A program made the translations under genes and the position numbers. The notes beneath the pieces were generated by a model. It was not told where the DNA came from, did no database searches, and was given only the letters and a program-made list of their open reading frames with translations. Of a stretch of 64,000 bases of DNA, positions 53,437 through 61,182 are shown in pieces (position 1 is the first letter of the stretch; the number at the start of each line of letters is the position of its first letter). The stretch lies in assembly GCA_963790415.1 (NCBI GenBank), contig CAWBOK010000003.1:620001-684000 (forward strand). Reading direction: 5' to 3'. The stretch comes from JAJZQZ01 sp963790415. Its GTDB lineage: Bacteria > Actinomycetota > Thermoleophilia > RBG-16-64-13.

Positions 53437-53457
53437 GAATCTATCCCCGATAGATTC
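53437..53457. promoter_or_regulatory. Palindrome before the abiE operon
   Basis: GAATCTATC and GATAGATTC form a perfect 9-base inverted repeat with a three-base centre. It lies nine bases before the AbiEi start. AbiEi antitoxins repress their operon by binding inverted repeats, so this is a likely operator. Confidence 0.6.
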
Positions 53458-53465
53458 CGAGCGCC

Positions 53466-54281
53466 ATGACCGCAAGAACCACAAGGGCCGAACCGCAGAC
53501 GCGCGAGTACCTGGAGCGAAACGCGGTGTTCACGACAGGCGAGTTCCGCTCGGCGCTGGCCCCCGGCACCAACGCTTCCACAGTGAACAACCGCCTGCTG
53601 CAAGCGTACCGTCGGGGTCATGTGGAGAGGGTCACCCGGGGCGTATATGTCTCGCGCGTTGGGCTGTTTCGGGAGCGAGTTCCTGATCCGTTGATCGTGG
53701 CGTCGAAGTTGGTTCCGGATAGCGTGATTGCCTATCATTCGGCCCTGGAAGCTCACGGAGTCGCGCACTCGCCCTTTACGCGGGTGACATTTCTCACCGC
53801 AAGCACACCCGTCCGGCTCAGTTACCGGGGATACGAGTTCGTCGGACTCGCGCCAAAACCGCGGCAACTCAAGGAAGAGACCTGGCGGGCCTCGGTTGAG
53901 CCAACCCGTCGCGGCCAGGACCTTCTCTGGGTCACGTCGAGGGAGCGCACGCTCGTCGACTGCCTTGACCGACTCCAATGGTCGGGTGGCCCGGAGGAAC
54001 TGTTCCGGAGCCTCGGTGGATTCCCTGCTCTGAACGTCGACAAAGTGGTCGGCTACCTGGACGCGCTTCAGTCGGCGGCAGTCTCAGCCCGAGTGGCATG
54101 GGTCTTGTTTGCGCGCCCCGATCTTTGGCACCTGACAGACGCCGACCGTGGACTGTTCCGCAGTCGATTGGGGAAGGGGCCGCACTTCTTTGGCCGGCGC
54201 ACGTCGGCGATGCGCTTTGTCCCCGAGTGGTCGCTCTACGTGCCCGCCGACCTTGACCCCGCGGAGTTCATGAGCACGTGA
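53466..54281 (+). CDS. AbiEi-family antitoxin
   Basis: 271 residues: a winged-helix N-terminus (FTTGEFRSALAPGTNASTVN, then AYRRGHVERVTRGVYV) and the AbiEi core (DPLIVASKLVPDSVIAYHSA, then VTSRERTLVDCLDRLQWSGG). AbiEi antitoxins repress their own operon and oppose AbiEii through a type IV mechanism, without direct contact. The palindrome just upstream fits as operator. The toxin gene starts at a GTG overlapping its stop (GTGA). Confidence 0.9.
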   Translation: MTARTTRAEPQTREYLERNAVFTTGEFRSALAPGTNASTVNNRLLQAYRRGHVERVTRGVYVSRVGLFRERVPDPLIVASKLVPDSVIAYHSALEAHGVAHSPFTRVTFLTASTPVRLSYRGYEFVGLAPKPRQLKEETWRASVEPTRRGQDLLWVTSRERTLVDCLDRLQWSGGPEELFRSLGGFPALNVDKVVGYLDALQSAAVSARVAWVLFARPDLWHLTDADRGLFRSRLGKGPHFFGRRTSAMRFVPEWSLYVPADLDPAEFMST

Positions 54282-55123
54282 CCCGACCGATCCTCAGCCC
54301 ACCGACCGGCTTCGCTTCGCCGACCCTCGACAAGGTCGAGCGCCTCCTGGAACTCTTGGGCGAAATCGAGCAGCATCGCTACCTGGGGCCTCGCCTCGTG
54401 TTGCATGGGGGGACCGCCCTCAATGTGTTCCACTTGGAGCTGCCGCGGCTTTCCGTGGATATCGACGTCCTCTATGTGGGAAGTACGGACAGGGAGATCA
54501 TGCTCGCCGAGCGCGGCATTGTTCGTGCGGAGGTCGAATCTCTTGTGCGCAGGTCGACGCTCAACTTCCTCAATCGATCGCCTGTGCTCGGCCACGAGAT
54601 GCGCGTCTGCCCCTATTGCAGGCCCCAGCTGTCGTTCAAGGTCGTCCCCTATCTCGAACTCATAGCCGGGAAGCTAAAAGCCCTTCTCGAGCGCCGTCAC
54701 CCCGCCGTGCGGGATCTCTACGACCTGCACCGAGCGGCGGCTCGGGATGTGGAAGATCGAGAGCTCTTTCGTGCGCTGGTCGTGTACTACTGGTCGCTCG
54801 CCGACCCGTTCCCCTGTCCCGTTGACGTCAGGATTGTAGAGCGCTTTTCCGGAGAGGAGCGGGCCGTCGAGTCTGAGCTGTACCCTGTGCTGACAGCAAC
54901 AGAGCGGCCCACGCTGGGCGAAATGCAGCACACGGTGGCGGGGTTCGTGGAATCTCTTCTGCCGTTGGACGATGAGCATGAGGAGTACCTTCGCCGGATG
55001 GGAGAGTTGGGCGACTTCCAGCCGGATCTTCTGTTTGCCCGGTGGCCGGACGCGCTTGAGAGAGCACGAAACAGCCCGGCCGCCGAGTGGAAGACTCTCA
55101 ATCTGAGGCGCCGGCCTCGGTAG
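54278..55123 (+). CDS. AbiEii-family nucleotidyltransferase toxin
   Basis: 281 residues with the nucleotidyltransferase core LVLHGGTALNVFHLELPRLS, VDIDVLYVG (GG-x9-DxD) and later LELIAGKLKALLERRHPAVR, DLYDLHR, where AbiEii places catalytic Lys and Asp. The toxin is thought to modify tRNA 3' ends and to abort phage infection. It forms an operon with the AbiEi antitoxin. All expected active-site residues are present, so the pair looks functional and is the main recognisable cargo of island B. Confidence 0.9.
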   Translation: MTRPILSPPTGFASPTLDKVERLLELLGEIEQHRYLGPRLVLHGGTALNVFHLELPRLSVDIDVLYVGSTDREIMLAERGIVRAEVESLVRRSTLNFLNRSPVLGHEMRVCPYCRPQLSFKVVPYLELIAGKLKALLERRHPAVRDLYDLHRAAARDVEDRELFRALVVYYWSLADPFPCPVDVRIVERFSGEERAVESELYPVLTATERPTLGEMQHTVAGFVESLLPLDDEHEEYLRRMGELGDFQPDLLFARWPDALERARNSPAAEWKTLNLRRRPR

Positions 55124-55245
55124 CGGGGAGCGTCAGTGCTACCCCGCCGCTGCGTGATTCTGCCCGTGTGCAACCAAGGACCTATGGTGGTGAAGGCCAT
55201 CGACCACTACGGGGACGAAGTACTGAACGTGGTGTACTCTGTGAC

Positions 55246-56007
55246 ATGATGAGAGCCCACCCGACATATCCGCGACCTACGATCATTGAAGCCCTATGCG
55301 AGGTGCACTTCGGCCTGACTGAAGGGCATCTTTGGGATACATCGTTGGTTGATGCTTTCCACGACCGCGTGAGAAAGGACTACCCGGCTGTAGAAGCCGT
55401 CCAGGAGCTGTCGGTTGAACTGAACTTCGGCCCGACCAGTCTTGCCCAACGCGCGGCCGTCGAGGGCTGTCGGTACAGGCTAAGACACAAAGACAGACCA
55501 CTCATGCTGCAGCTGCGGGACGGCGTCTTCACCGTGAATCTTCTTCAGCCCTACCCCGGTTGGCCGATGATGAGGCAGACCATCATCGAATCTTGGGGTA
55601 TAGCCCGTGATGTGTTTGCGCCATCCGAGATCAGGCGCATGGGGCTCAGGTACATCAACCAAGTACCGCGCGCGAGCGAAGATGACCGTGTCGGGGACTG
55701 GATTGCCGGAAGTGACTATGTCCCCACTGGCGTCCTAGGGTCGCAACATTCATTCATGTCGCGTGTTGAGTCGGACCTGGGGTCTGGCAAAAGGATGATC
55801 GTAATGCTCGGCGAAGCCTCAGTCGCGGACGCTGGAGTTTACGGGAGCATATTCCTTGACATTGATAGGATCATCCGACAGACGCTGCCGCCCGATGTCG
55901 AGCTTGCCGACTTCCTGGACGGAATGCATAATGAGGTGTGGAGAGTCTATTCTGATTCGATCACACCCCGATTGGAGCAGCTGCTGCAGGAAGCGGGGGA
56001 CGCATGA
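55246..56007 (+). CDS. TIGR04255-family protein
   Basis: 253 residues: RPTIIEALCEVHFGLTEGHL, then IRRMGLRYINQVPRASEDDR, and IFLDIDRIIRQTLPPDVELA, FLDGMHNEVWRVYSDSITPR near the end. This arrangement (N-terminal EaxcEvrF-like, C-terminal LH..a...F) is typical of the uncharacterised TIGR04255 family, often near toxin or defence genes. ATG 55,246. The stop overlaps the next gene by four bases, and a PIN-domain gene follows, so the three may work together. Confidence 0.75.
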   Translation: MMRAHPTYPRPTIIEALCEVHFGLTEGHLWDTSLVDAFHDRVRKDYPAVEAVQELSVELNFGPTSLAQRAAVEGCRYRLRHKDRPLMLQLRDGVFTVNLLQPYPGWPMMRQTIIESWGIARDVFAPSEIRRMGLRYINQVPRASEDDRVGDWIAGSDYVPTGVLGSQHSFMSRVESDLGSGKRMIVMLGEASVADAGVYGSIFLDIDRIIRQTLPPDVELADFLDGMHNEVWRVYSDSITPRLEQLLQEAGDA

Positions 56008-56312
56008 CACGGGTCTTAAGATATGCGGGCAACTCGGGTGCGTCTCGCGAGTATCTGCCTGTGTACTCTTACTACGCAGAGTTCGTCGCCGATCGCAACG
56101 CTGCCGTGCACTGGGTCAGTGCGGCTGAATCAGAGCAGGTCGCGATTGCCCCACCGCGGGCTTCGATCACGCGTGCTGTCGCACTCTTGGATTCCTGGCT
56201 GCAAGACGAGTCGGGCTATGACGAAGCGACTTGGCCTTTGCTCAAAGAGGCGCTCGAACGGGACAGGCTATCCAACCGGCCCGTGTTTGATGACACGAAT
56301 AGTACTGCTTGA
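56004..56312 (+). CDS. Small protein, putative antitoxin of the PIN protein
   Basis: 102 residues. The C-terminal half ITRAVALLDSWLQDESGYDE, ATWPLLKEALERDRLSNRPV resembles antitoxins encoded directly before PIN toxins; the N-terminal half (YAGNSGASREYLPVYSYYAE) looks like a separate small domain. It overlaps TIGR04255 upstream (ATGA) and the PIN gene downstream by 23 bases. Tight overlap on both sides suggests a three-gene unit. No family is confirmed. Confidence 0.65.
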   Translation: MTRVLRYAGNSGASREYLPVYSYYAEFVADRNAAVHWVSAAESEQVAIAPPRASITRAVALLDSWLQDESGYDEATWPLLKEALERDRLSNRPVFDDTNSTA

Positions 56313-56742
56313 TTCGGGTCCTCTTGGGATGGTCACTCATCCCAGGGTCAGTGACAAGAACAAGGCCGCACTTGTGTGGTTGAAGGGGCTTCTGTCCAGC
56401 GGTGTAGTGGTGCGAGTTCCTGAGATCGCGGACTACGAGGTCCGACGCGAGTTGCTTCGAGCTGGGAAGAGCGAAGGAGTGCAGAGGCTCGACGCGCTGG
56501 GACAGGAACTGGGCTATGTGCCGCTGAGTACGGACACCATGCGCCGCGCCGCCGAGTTCTGGGCGCACGCTCGTGCGACGGGCATGCCTACCGCCGACGA
56601 CAAGGCGCTTGATGGCGACGTCATTCTGGCTGCCCAAGCGGCGACCCTAGGTTCGACCGAGGATCAGGTGGTGCTTGCCACGGACAACGTAGGCCATCTG
56701 TCGCGCTATGTCGGCGCTGAGCGCTGGCAGGACATAGCCTGA
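56290..56742 (+). CDS. PIN-domain protein (VapC-like ribonuclease)
   Basis: 150 residues: RIVLLDSGPLGMVTHPRVSD (first Asp), VRVPEIADYEVRRELLRAGK (Glu), then DDKALDGDVILAAQAATLGS (third acidic residue) and VVLATDNVGHLSRYV (TDN). All PIN active-site acids are present. It likely cuts RNA and is paired with the preceding small protein. The stop lies nine bases before the partial att repeat, the right border of island B. Confidence 0.8.
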   Translation: MTRIVLLDSGPLGMVTHPRVSDKNKAALVWLKGLLSSGVVVRVPEIADYEVRRELLRAGKSEGVQRLDALGQELGYVPLSTDTMRRAAEFWAHARATGMPTADDKALDGDVILAAQAATLGSTEDQVVLATDNVGHLSRYVGAERWQDIA

Positions 56743-56751
56743 GCCCCGGGT

Positions 56752-56790
56752 CCCGTCCAGGGTGGGTTCGATTCCCACGCCGCTCCGCCA
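56752..56790 (+). repeat. Attachment-site repeat 3 (39 bp, right end of island B)
   Basis: It is identical to the last 39 bases of tRNA-Sec (33,012-33,050). It is shorter than the 66-bp repeats of island A. It marks the outer end of the accessory region. Confidence 0.85.
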
Positions 56791-56905
56791 ACTTATGTCG
56801 ACGAGCTTCCAGCGCTTGCCGGCGCGCTGGGTGGCTATCTTGAACTCGTCCAGCTTGTAGCGCATGCGGCGCTCGTCGGGGGGCGGATAGACGGCCGGCC
56901 ACACC
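56791..56905 (-). pseudogene. Gene fragment beside the outer att repeat
   Basis: On the minus strand VWPAVYPPPDERRMRYKLDE, FKIATQRAGKRWKLVDIS reads cleanly until it meets the att repeat. It has no start or stop of its own. It may be the interrupted end of a chromosomal gene at the original insertion site. Family unknown. Confidence 0.4.
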
Positions 56906-56931
56906 CGCTCTGGGCCGGCGGCGCGCCCCCG

Positions 56932-58030
56932 TCAACGGGGAACCTTCTCCCACATTGAACCTCTTCCCATACCGATCAGCCGGATTCGCCCCTCGTCTTT
57001 GAGTTCCTTGATCGCCCGGTTGATCGTCACCCGGCTGACCCCCGGCATCGCCTGCTCGATATCGCGGACGCGGAACGTCGGTGGCAGACGCTCGATCGTG
57101 TCTCGGATCCCTTGTCGCTTCGCTCCCCTCGCGGACGTCAAGGTTCCTACGCGGGACTCGAAGTCCTGGTACGCCCTGTGCAGCACGACACCGAGAAGGT
57201 ACTCCCACCAGGGGAGCAGCGAATGCGTTCCCTCGTGCCACCCCTGCGACGACGCATGAAGAGACTCATAGTAGCCCTCTCGGGTCTCCTCGACGACTCG
57301 CTCGAGACTGATGTAGCGGCCAACGCTGAACCCACCGCGATAGAGGAGGAGCGTCGTCAGCAACCGAGAGAGCCGACCGTTCCCGTCGAGGAAGGGGTGG
57401 ATACACAGAAAGTCCAGGATGTAGGCAGCGATGACGAGGAGAGGCTCAATGTCTCTGGCCTCCCATCGCTCACCCAGGCGGTCGTGGAGTTGCTCCATCG
57501 CAGGGGCAGTTCGCCACGCCGGTACCGGCTGGAATCGCACGACGACTGTCCCGTCGGGTCGCTTCTCGCTGATCTGGTTGTCGGTCACCTTGTAGTTCCC
57601 GCCGCCTCCGACGGTGAACTGGAAGAGATCCCGGTGTAGCTGGCGCACCAGATTCGAGCTCAGCGGCATGTGGTCGTGGTTCACGTGGATGGTCGCCAGG
57701 ACGTCTCGATACCCCGCGATCTCCTGCTCCGAGCGGTTGGTCGGGGCCACCTTCTCCTCCACCAACGCACGGATGCGCGTGGGAGACGCGGTCACCCCTT
57801 CGAGGCGGTTCGACGACTCGGTGCTCTGGATGACGGCGCTCTCGCGCAGCGCATCGAGGACCTGGGGCGTTTGTTGAAGATAGGAGGGTTTCCTTGCCCT
57901 TGTACTCGCCGAGCATGCGGATGACCTGGACGAGCCCGGGCGACACCGGTTGGGATTCGAGAAACCCCGGCGTGAATGAGCCGGTCGAATCCACAGGCGG
58001 CTCAGAAGACGGTTCTCCGAATCTCGTCAA
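56932..58030 (-). CDS. Second Fic-family protein with winged helix, frameshifted
   Basis: The Fic core LCIHPFLDGNGRLSRLLTTL and inhibitory STESSNRLEG are present, followed by a C-terminal winged helix (FRVRDIEQAMPGVSRVTINR). The first 50 residues (TGSFTPGFLESQPVSPGLVQ, then VIRMLGEYKGKE) lie in another frame and join KPSYLQQTPQVLDALRESAV near 57,885. With this repaired, it is a typical 365-residue class II Fic/DOC-like protein. The TTG start at 58,030 touches an operator-like palindrome, so autoregulation is likely. Target protein unknown. Confidence 0.85.
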
Positions 58031-58046
58031 TCATGATCATCACTTT

Positions 58047-58200
58047 CCTGAAACGTTATCAATTGGTGATTTCGTGATCATCATAATACGGAATGATGAT
58101 CATGTCTTCGGCGGACAATTTCCACTGGTTCTTCGCCGCCGTTATTGCAACGAATATACTCATCACGTCCTGAGAACGTTATCATCTGGCTGATCCATGA
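58047..58200. promoter_or_regulatory. Operator/promoter region of the second fic gene
   Basis: TGATCATCAT (58,075-58,084) and ATGATGATCA (58,093-58,102) form perfect 10-base arms with an eight-base centre. A further half site (TGATCATCA) lies at 58,034-58,042. CCTGAAACGTTATCA (58,048) is echoed by CCTGAGAACGTTATCA near 58,169. The patch is AT-rich compared with its surroundings. Confidence 0.55.
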
Positions 58201-58294
58201 TGACGTTTCTGCGAATTCGGCTCTGCCGTCGCGAACGGACGGAGGAGCAGCTTGAATCCCCACCTCGGTCACGCCGCCCCCTTGACGGTAGTCG

Positions 58295-58523
58295 ATGAGA
58301 CCCGGCGTCTGTCCCACCGCTGTTGGACGAGATGGCGCTTGAGGGCCTTCAACGTCACGGGCGTCAGAGGCGATTGAGCGTCGGCTCTTGCCGATCTTGG
58401 GCTCGCGGAACGCAAGGCCGTCCGCCGTCGTGCTCAGCGCCTGCTGGACGCTGCAGACCGCTTCGTCCAGGTCCACGTCAGCCCAGCGGAGACCGAGGAG
58501 TTCCCCGCGCCGCATCCCGGTGG
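58295..58523 (-). pseudogene. Integrase remnant
   Basis: On the minus strand this fragment aligns with the catalytic core of the island A integrase (about 35,374-35,591), including GMRRGELLGLRWADVDLDEA and the stretch to TADGLAFREPKIGKSRRSI. It has small indels and no HxxR or Tyr end. It is the leftover of an earlier related element at this site. Confidence 0.85.
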
Positions 58524-58602
58524 GTGGCGGCCGGGCCAAGCCGTATCAAGGGCGACAGGTCCGCGCCCTGCTCGTACGACACACACTCACGGGAGATGAC
58601 TG

Positions 58603-58812
58603 ATGTACAAGTACGAGGTCGTCATCTACTGGAGCAACGAAGACCAGGCGTTTCTTGCTGAGGTCCCCGAGCTACCGGGGTGCCTGGCCCACGGAGAGAC
58701 GGCGCACGAGTCTCTCGCTCGGGCCCAGATCGCGATGGACCTGTGGATCGACACGTCCCGGGAGTTCGGCGACCCGATCCCGGAACCCAAAGGTCGCCTG
58801 CTGCCTGCGTGA
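58603..58812 (+). CDS. HicB-like antitoxin without adjacent HicA
   Basis: 69 residues: YEVVIYWSNEDQAFLAEVPE, LPGCLAHGETAHESLARAQI, a HicB partial RNase H fold. ATG start. The next gene is a nucleotidyltransferase-domain gene rather than a HicA toxin, and the reading at 58,540-58,600 shows no HicA. The convergent HicA/HicB pair at 59.3-59.7 kb is separate. It may be an orphan antitoxin left after loss of its toxin. Confidence 0.8.
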   Translation: MYKYEVVIYWSNEDQAFLAEVPELPGCLAHGETAHESLARAQIAMDLWIDTSREFGDPIPEPKGRLLPA

Positions 58813-58830
58813 GGCAGAGAGGTTGCGCGA

Positions 58831-59175
58831 ATGGGCTCATCGGACCTTGAGGCCACCTCCGTCGGCCAGGACGAACTCCTCGCTGAGATCGTTCGTCGTC
58901 TGGTCGATGCCTACGACCCCCTGCGGGTGTATCTGTTCGGTTCCCGGGCCCGCGGGGACTTCGGGCCGGACAGTGACTACGACATCATGGTGGTGGTGCC
59001 GGACTCAGCCTCGGCCGAACGGCGCCGCAGTCGACTTGCCTACCAGGTCTTGTGGGGACTGGCCTCCGCCGGCGACATCTTGGTCTGGACCGAGAGCGAG
59101 TTCGGGCGCTCCAGTCACCTCCGCAGCTCACTTCCGGGGACAGTCTTCATCCGGGCCACCATCGCCGCCCACTGA
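58831..59175 (+). CDS. MNT-type nucleotidyltransferase domain protein
   Basis: 114 residues with the minimal nucleotidyltransferase motif VYLFGSRARGDFGPDSDYDI, MVVV (GSxARGxxxxxSDxDL). MNT proteins act as antitoxins by AMPylating HEPN ribonucleases. No HEPN gene follows directly. It is next to the orphan HicB. All catalytic residues (GS, DxD) are present, so it could still be active on another target. Confidence 0.8.
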   Translation: MGSSDLEATSVGQDELLAEIVRRLVDAYDPLRVYLFGSRARGDFGPDSDYDIMVVVPDSASAERRRSRLAYQVLWGLASAGDILVWTESEFGRSSHLRSSLPGTVFIRATIAAH

Positions 59176-59253
59176 CGCTAGATGAGCGGGCGGAGCAGTC
59201 CGATTTGGCACATGAACGGGTCGTATCTTTGTGGCGCCGAGTCGTCCCCGAGG

Positions 59254-59499
59254 CTAGCGTGGCTTGAAGTATGCGGCCAGAAACTCGTCTCGAGGTATGC
59301 GGGCCTGAGTGCAGATCGTCCGAAGGGTCGAGCCCTTGATGCAGGGATGGTTGGGCAGGGTCAGGGGTGTGCGGGTCCCGTCAGGATTGTCGCGGATCAT
59401 GGCGATGTGGTTACCCTCCCGCAAAAGGCGGAATCCCAATGTCTCCAGGGCCGCCAGGACCCTCGACTTCGGCGCATCTGCAGGAAACTTCGGGCTCAT
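59254..59499 (-). CDS. HicA-family toxin (second pair)
   Basis: 81 residues: VLAALETLGFRLLREGNHIA, MIRDNPDGTRTPLTLPNHP, then KGSTLRTICTQARIPRDEF. The catalytic His lies in the GNHIA position, as in HicA toxins. The start ATG overlaps the HicB stop upstream (ATGA). The pair is complete and unbroken. It probably cuts mRNA when HicB is lost. Confidence 0.85.
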   Translation of the reverse strand: MSPKFPADAPKSRVLAALETLGFRLLREGNHIAMIRDNPDGTRTPLTLPNHPCIKGSTLRTICTQARIPRDEFLAAYFKPR

Positions 59500-59720
59500 C
59501 CAGCCACAGTCGCCTCCGCGACGAACGCCTCGAGAACGGGTGAGTCGGGGTCAAGGGCTTCCCTTCCGAACGTCTCGATATGGAACAGGATCGCCGACCG
59601 CACGTCGGCAAGGGCCTCTTCATAGCTATCACCCTCGCCGACCACGACCCCGCTGAGCCCCAAGGGATACGCGATGTATCCATCCGCGTGCTTTTCCACG
59701 ATTATCTTGATGCTGGCCAT
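59496..59720 (-). CDS. HicB-family antitoxin (second pair)
   Basis: 74 residues from ATG 59,720: SIKIIVEKHADGYIAYPLGL, SGVVVGEGDSYEEALADVRS. It fits short HicB proteins of about 70 residues without a DNA-binding tail. Overlap with hicA ensures coupled translation, although here antitoxin precedes toxin, the reverse of the classic hicAB order but as in the pair at 26.5 kb. Confidence 0.85.
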   Translation of the reverse strand: MASIKIIVEKHADGYIAYPLGLSGVVVGEGDSYEEALADVRSAILFHIETFGREALDPDSPVLEAFVAEATVAG

Positions 59721-60020
59721 CCGAGCCCCCAATCTCTGAGCCCCCGTCTTCCTCAGAAAGTATAGCCTGGCGGGACGACGCCCGCTCCCGGTACTGCCCA
59801 CGGAGCGACCGCTCCCGCTCTTGTAGGCCCTCGATCTCGGCTCCGCTGGTGGGCAGTGGCCACGTCAGCCGGCTACGCCACGAGCAGCGACGCCGGAACC
59901 CCGCGCGGCGTCACGTGGCAGTGGCAGCCCGTCCCTCGGCCCGCGCACAGCTCGCCGGTGGGTGCATCTTGGGTGATAGGGTGCGCAGTACGAGTCACGC
60001 CTGTCTGGGAGGGTTGTTCG

Positions 60021-60803
60021 ATGACACGATGCGCGAACTGCGGTGCCGAAGCGCCTGAGGCATCGGCGTTCTGTGCGGCCTGCGGAAGTCCGCTGGCCGC
60101 GGAACTACCCCCTCATGAGCAGGCACGACCCCCTGCGCAGTCGCCCCCTCCCTACCCCGGCCAGTCCCCGTACCCTGGGCAGCCTTCCTATACGGCGCCA
60201 CCGGCCAAGAAGAGGAACGGGTGCCTGATAGCGGTACTCATCGTGCTGGGAATCATCGTGCTACTTGCGATCCTCGGCTTCGCAGTCTTTGGCCTCGGCG
60301 GCGTTGAGGTCGAGACGTCATCGGGGACCACACCCGCATCCGCCGTACCGGAGCAGACCACAGCCGGCACCCAACCCCAGGAGACCAGAGCACCGGCGAC
60401 TGAACCGCCCGCAACTGAACCACCGCCCGTTGCGAACCTCTACAACTACGGGGACACCGTGATCATCGGCGAAGTCGAGGCCACCGCGCTCGCTCCCGTC
60501 GAGGACACAGAAGCCCCCTTCAAGGGTGAAGGCAACAAAGTGATGGTCTTCGACGTCACGCTGGTGAACACGGCTCCAGAGCCGAGGACCTACAACAGTC
60601 TGGCCTTCGAGGCTTTCGATGCTGACGGGTACAAGTACACGGCGTTCGGAGCCACGAGCAAGCAGTCTCTGAGCTCTGGCACCGTCAGCCCTGGTCAGAA
60701 AGTGCGCGGCTTCGTGGCCTACGAGGTACCTTCAGGGGCAACCCTCGAACGGCTTGTCTGGACACTGGATATCTTCGGGGGCGCACAGGCAACCTGGCGG
60801 TAG
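60021..60803 (+). CDS. Zinc-ribbon, single-pass membrane protein with DUF4352
   Basis: 260 residues: zinc ribbon at the start (TRCANCGAEAPEASAFCAAC), a Pro/Tyr-rich linker (PYPGQSPYPGQPSY), one helix (NGCLIAVLIVLGIIVLLAIL), a Thr/Pro/Glu-rich stalk, and a C-terminal DUF4352 immunoglobulin-like domain (VMVFDVTLVNTAPEPRTYNS, then GQKVRGFVAYEVP). DUF4352 proteins are extracytoplasmic lipoproteins or anchored proteins of unknown function. ATG 60,021 follows GGGAGGG. The reading is open upstream but with noise composition. Confidence 0.8.
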   Translation: MTRCANCGAEAPEASAFCAACGSPLAAELPPHEQARPPAQSPPPYPGQSPYPGQPSYTAPPAKKRNGCLIAVLIVLGIIVLLAILGFAVFGLGGVEVETSSGTTPASAVPEQTTAGTQPQETRAPATEPPATEPPPVANLYNYGDTVIIGEVEATALAPVEDTEAPFKGEGNKVMVFDVTLVNTAPEPRTYNSLAFEAFDADGYKYTAFGATSKQSLSSGTVSPGQKVRGFVAYEVPSGATLERLVWTLDIFGGAQATWR

Positions 60804-60873
60804 AGATCGGGTGGGTGATCTCCACATTCGCGGGCCACTTGGGAGATGGCTCGTGCTTGCGAAAGGTGATCTC

Positions 60874-61182
60874 GTGACTACTTTGCTCGAGGAAAGAACA
60901 GGCGAGATAGGTGCTGCGTGCCGGCGGCACGGTGTGCGCCGGCTTGACGTGTTCGGTTCCATCCTCGGGGGAGACTTCCGTGCGGGTGAGAGCGATGTTG
61001 ACCTCCTTGTCGAGTCTTCTCCAATGGAGCCCTACGCGCGGGTGAAGGCATACTTCGCCTTGAGGGACGAACTCGAGGAGATGCTCGGGGTCACCGTCGA
61101 CCTTGTCGTGCGCGGCGCGGTCAAGAGCGCCGTTATAGCCAGGGAGATCGACCGCACCAAGCAGGCGCTGTATGCCGCGTAG
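60874..61182 (+). CDS. MNT-domain antitoxin (MntA-like)
   Basis: 102 residues from GTG 60,874 with AAGGTG upstream. The motif VRRLDVFGSILGGDFRAGES, DVDLLVE is the MNT nucleotidyltransferase site, here with ILG for ARG. The partner downstream is a damaged HEPN gene starting ten bases before this stop. Intact MntA-HepT pairs neutralise HEPN ribonucleases by AMPylating a tyrosine. With a shortened HEPN the pair is probably inactive. Confidence 0.8.
   Translation: MTTLLEERTGEIGAACRRHGVRRLDVFGSILGGDFRAGESDVDLLVESSPMEPYARVKAYFALRDELEEMLGVTVDLVVRGAVKSAVIAREIDRTKQALYAA

Larger units (their letters stand above)
53207..56790. mobile_element. Island B: 3.5-kb segment between att repeats, without integrase
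   Basis: It is bounded on the left by repeat 2 and on the right by a 39-bp partial repeat. It contains the AbiEi-AbiEii pair, a TIGR04255-type protein, a small protein and a PIN-domain protein, and no recombinase. It is either the remnant of a second element or a cargo cassette moved by the integrase of island A. Confidence 0.65.
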
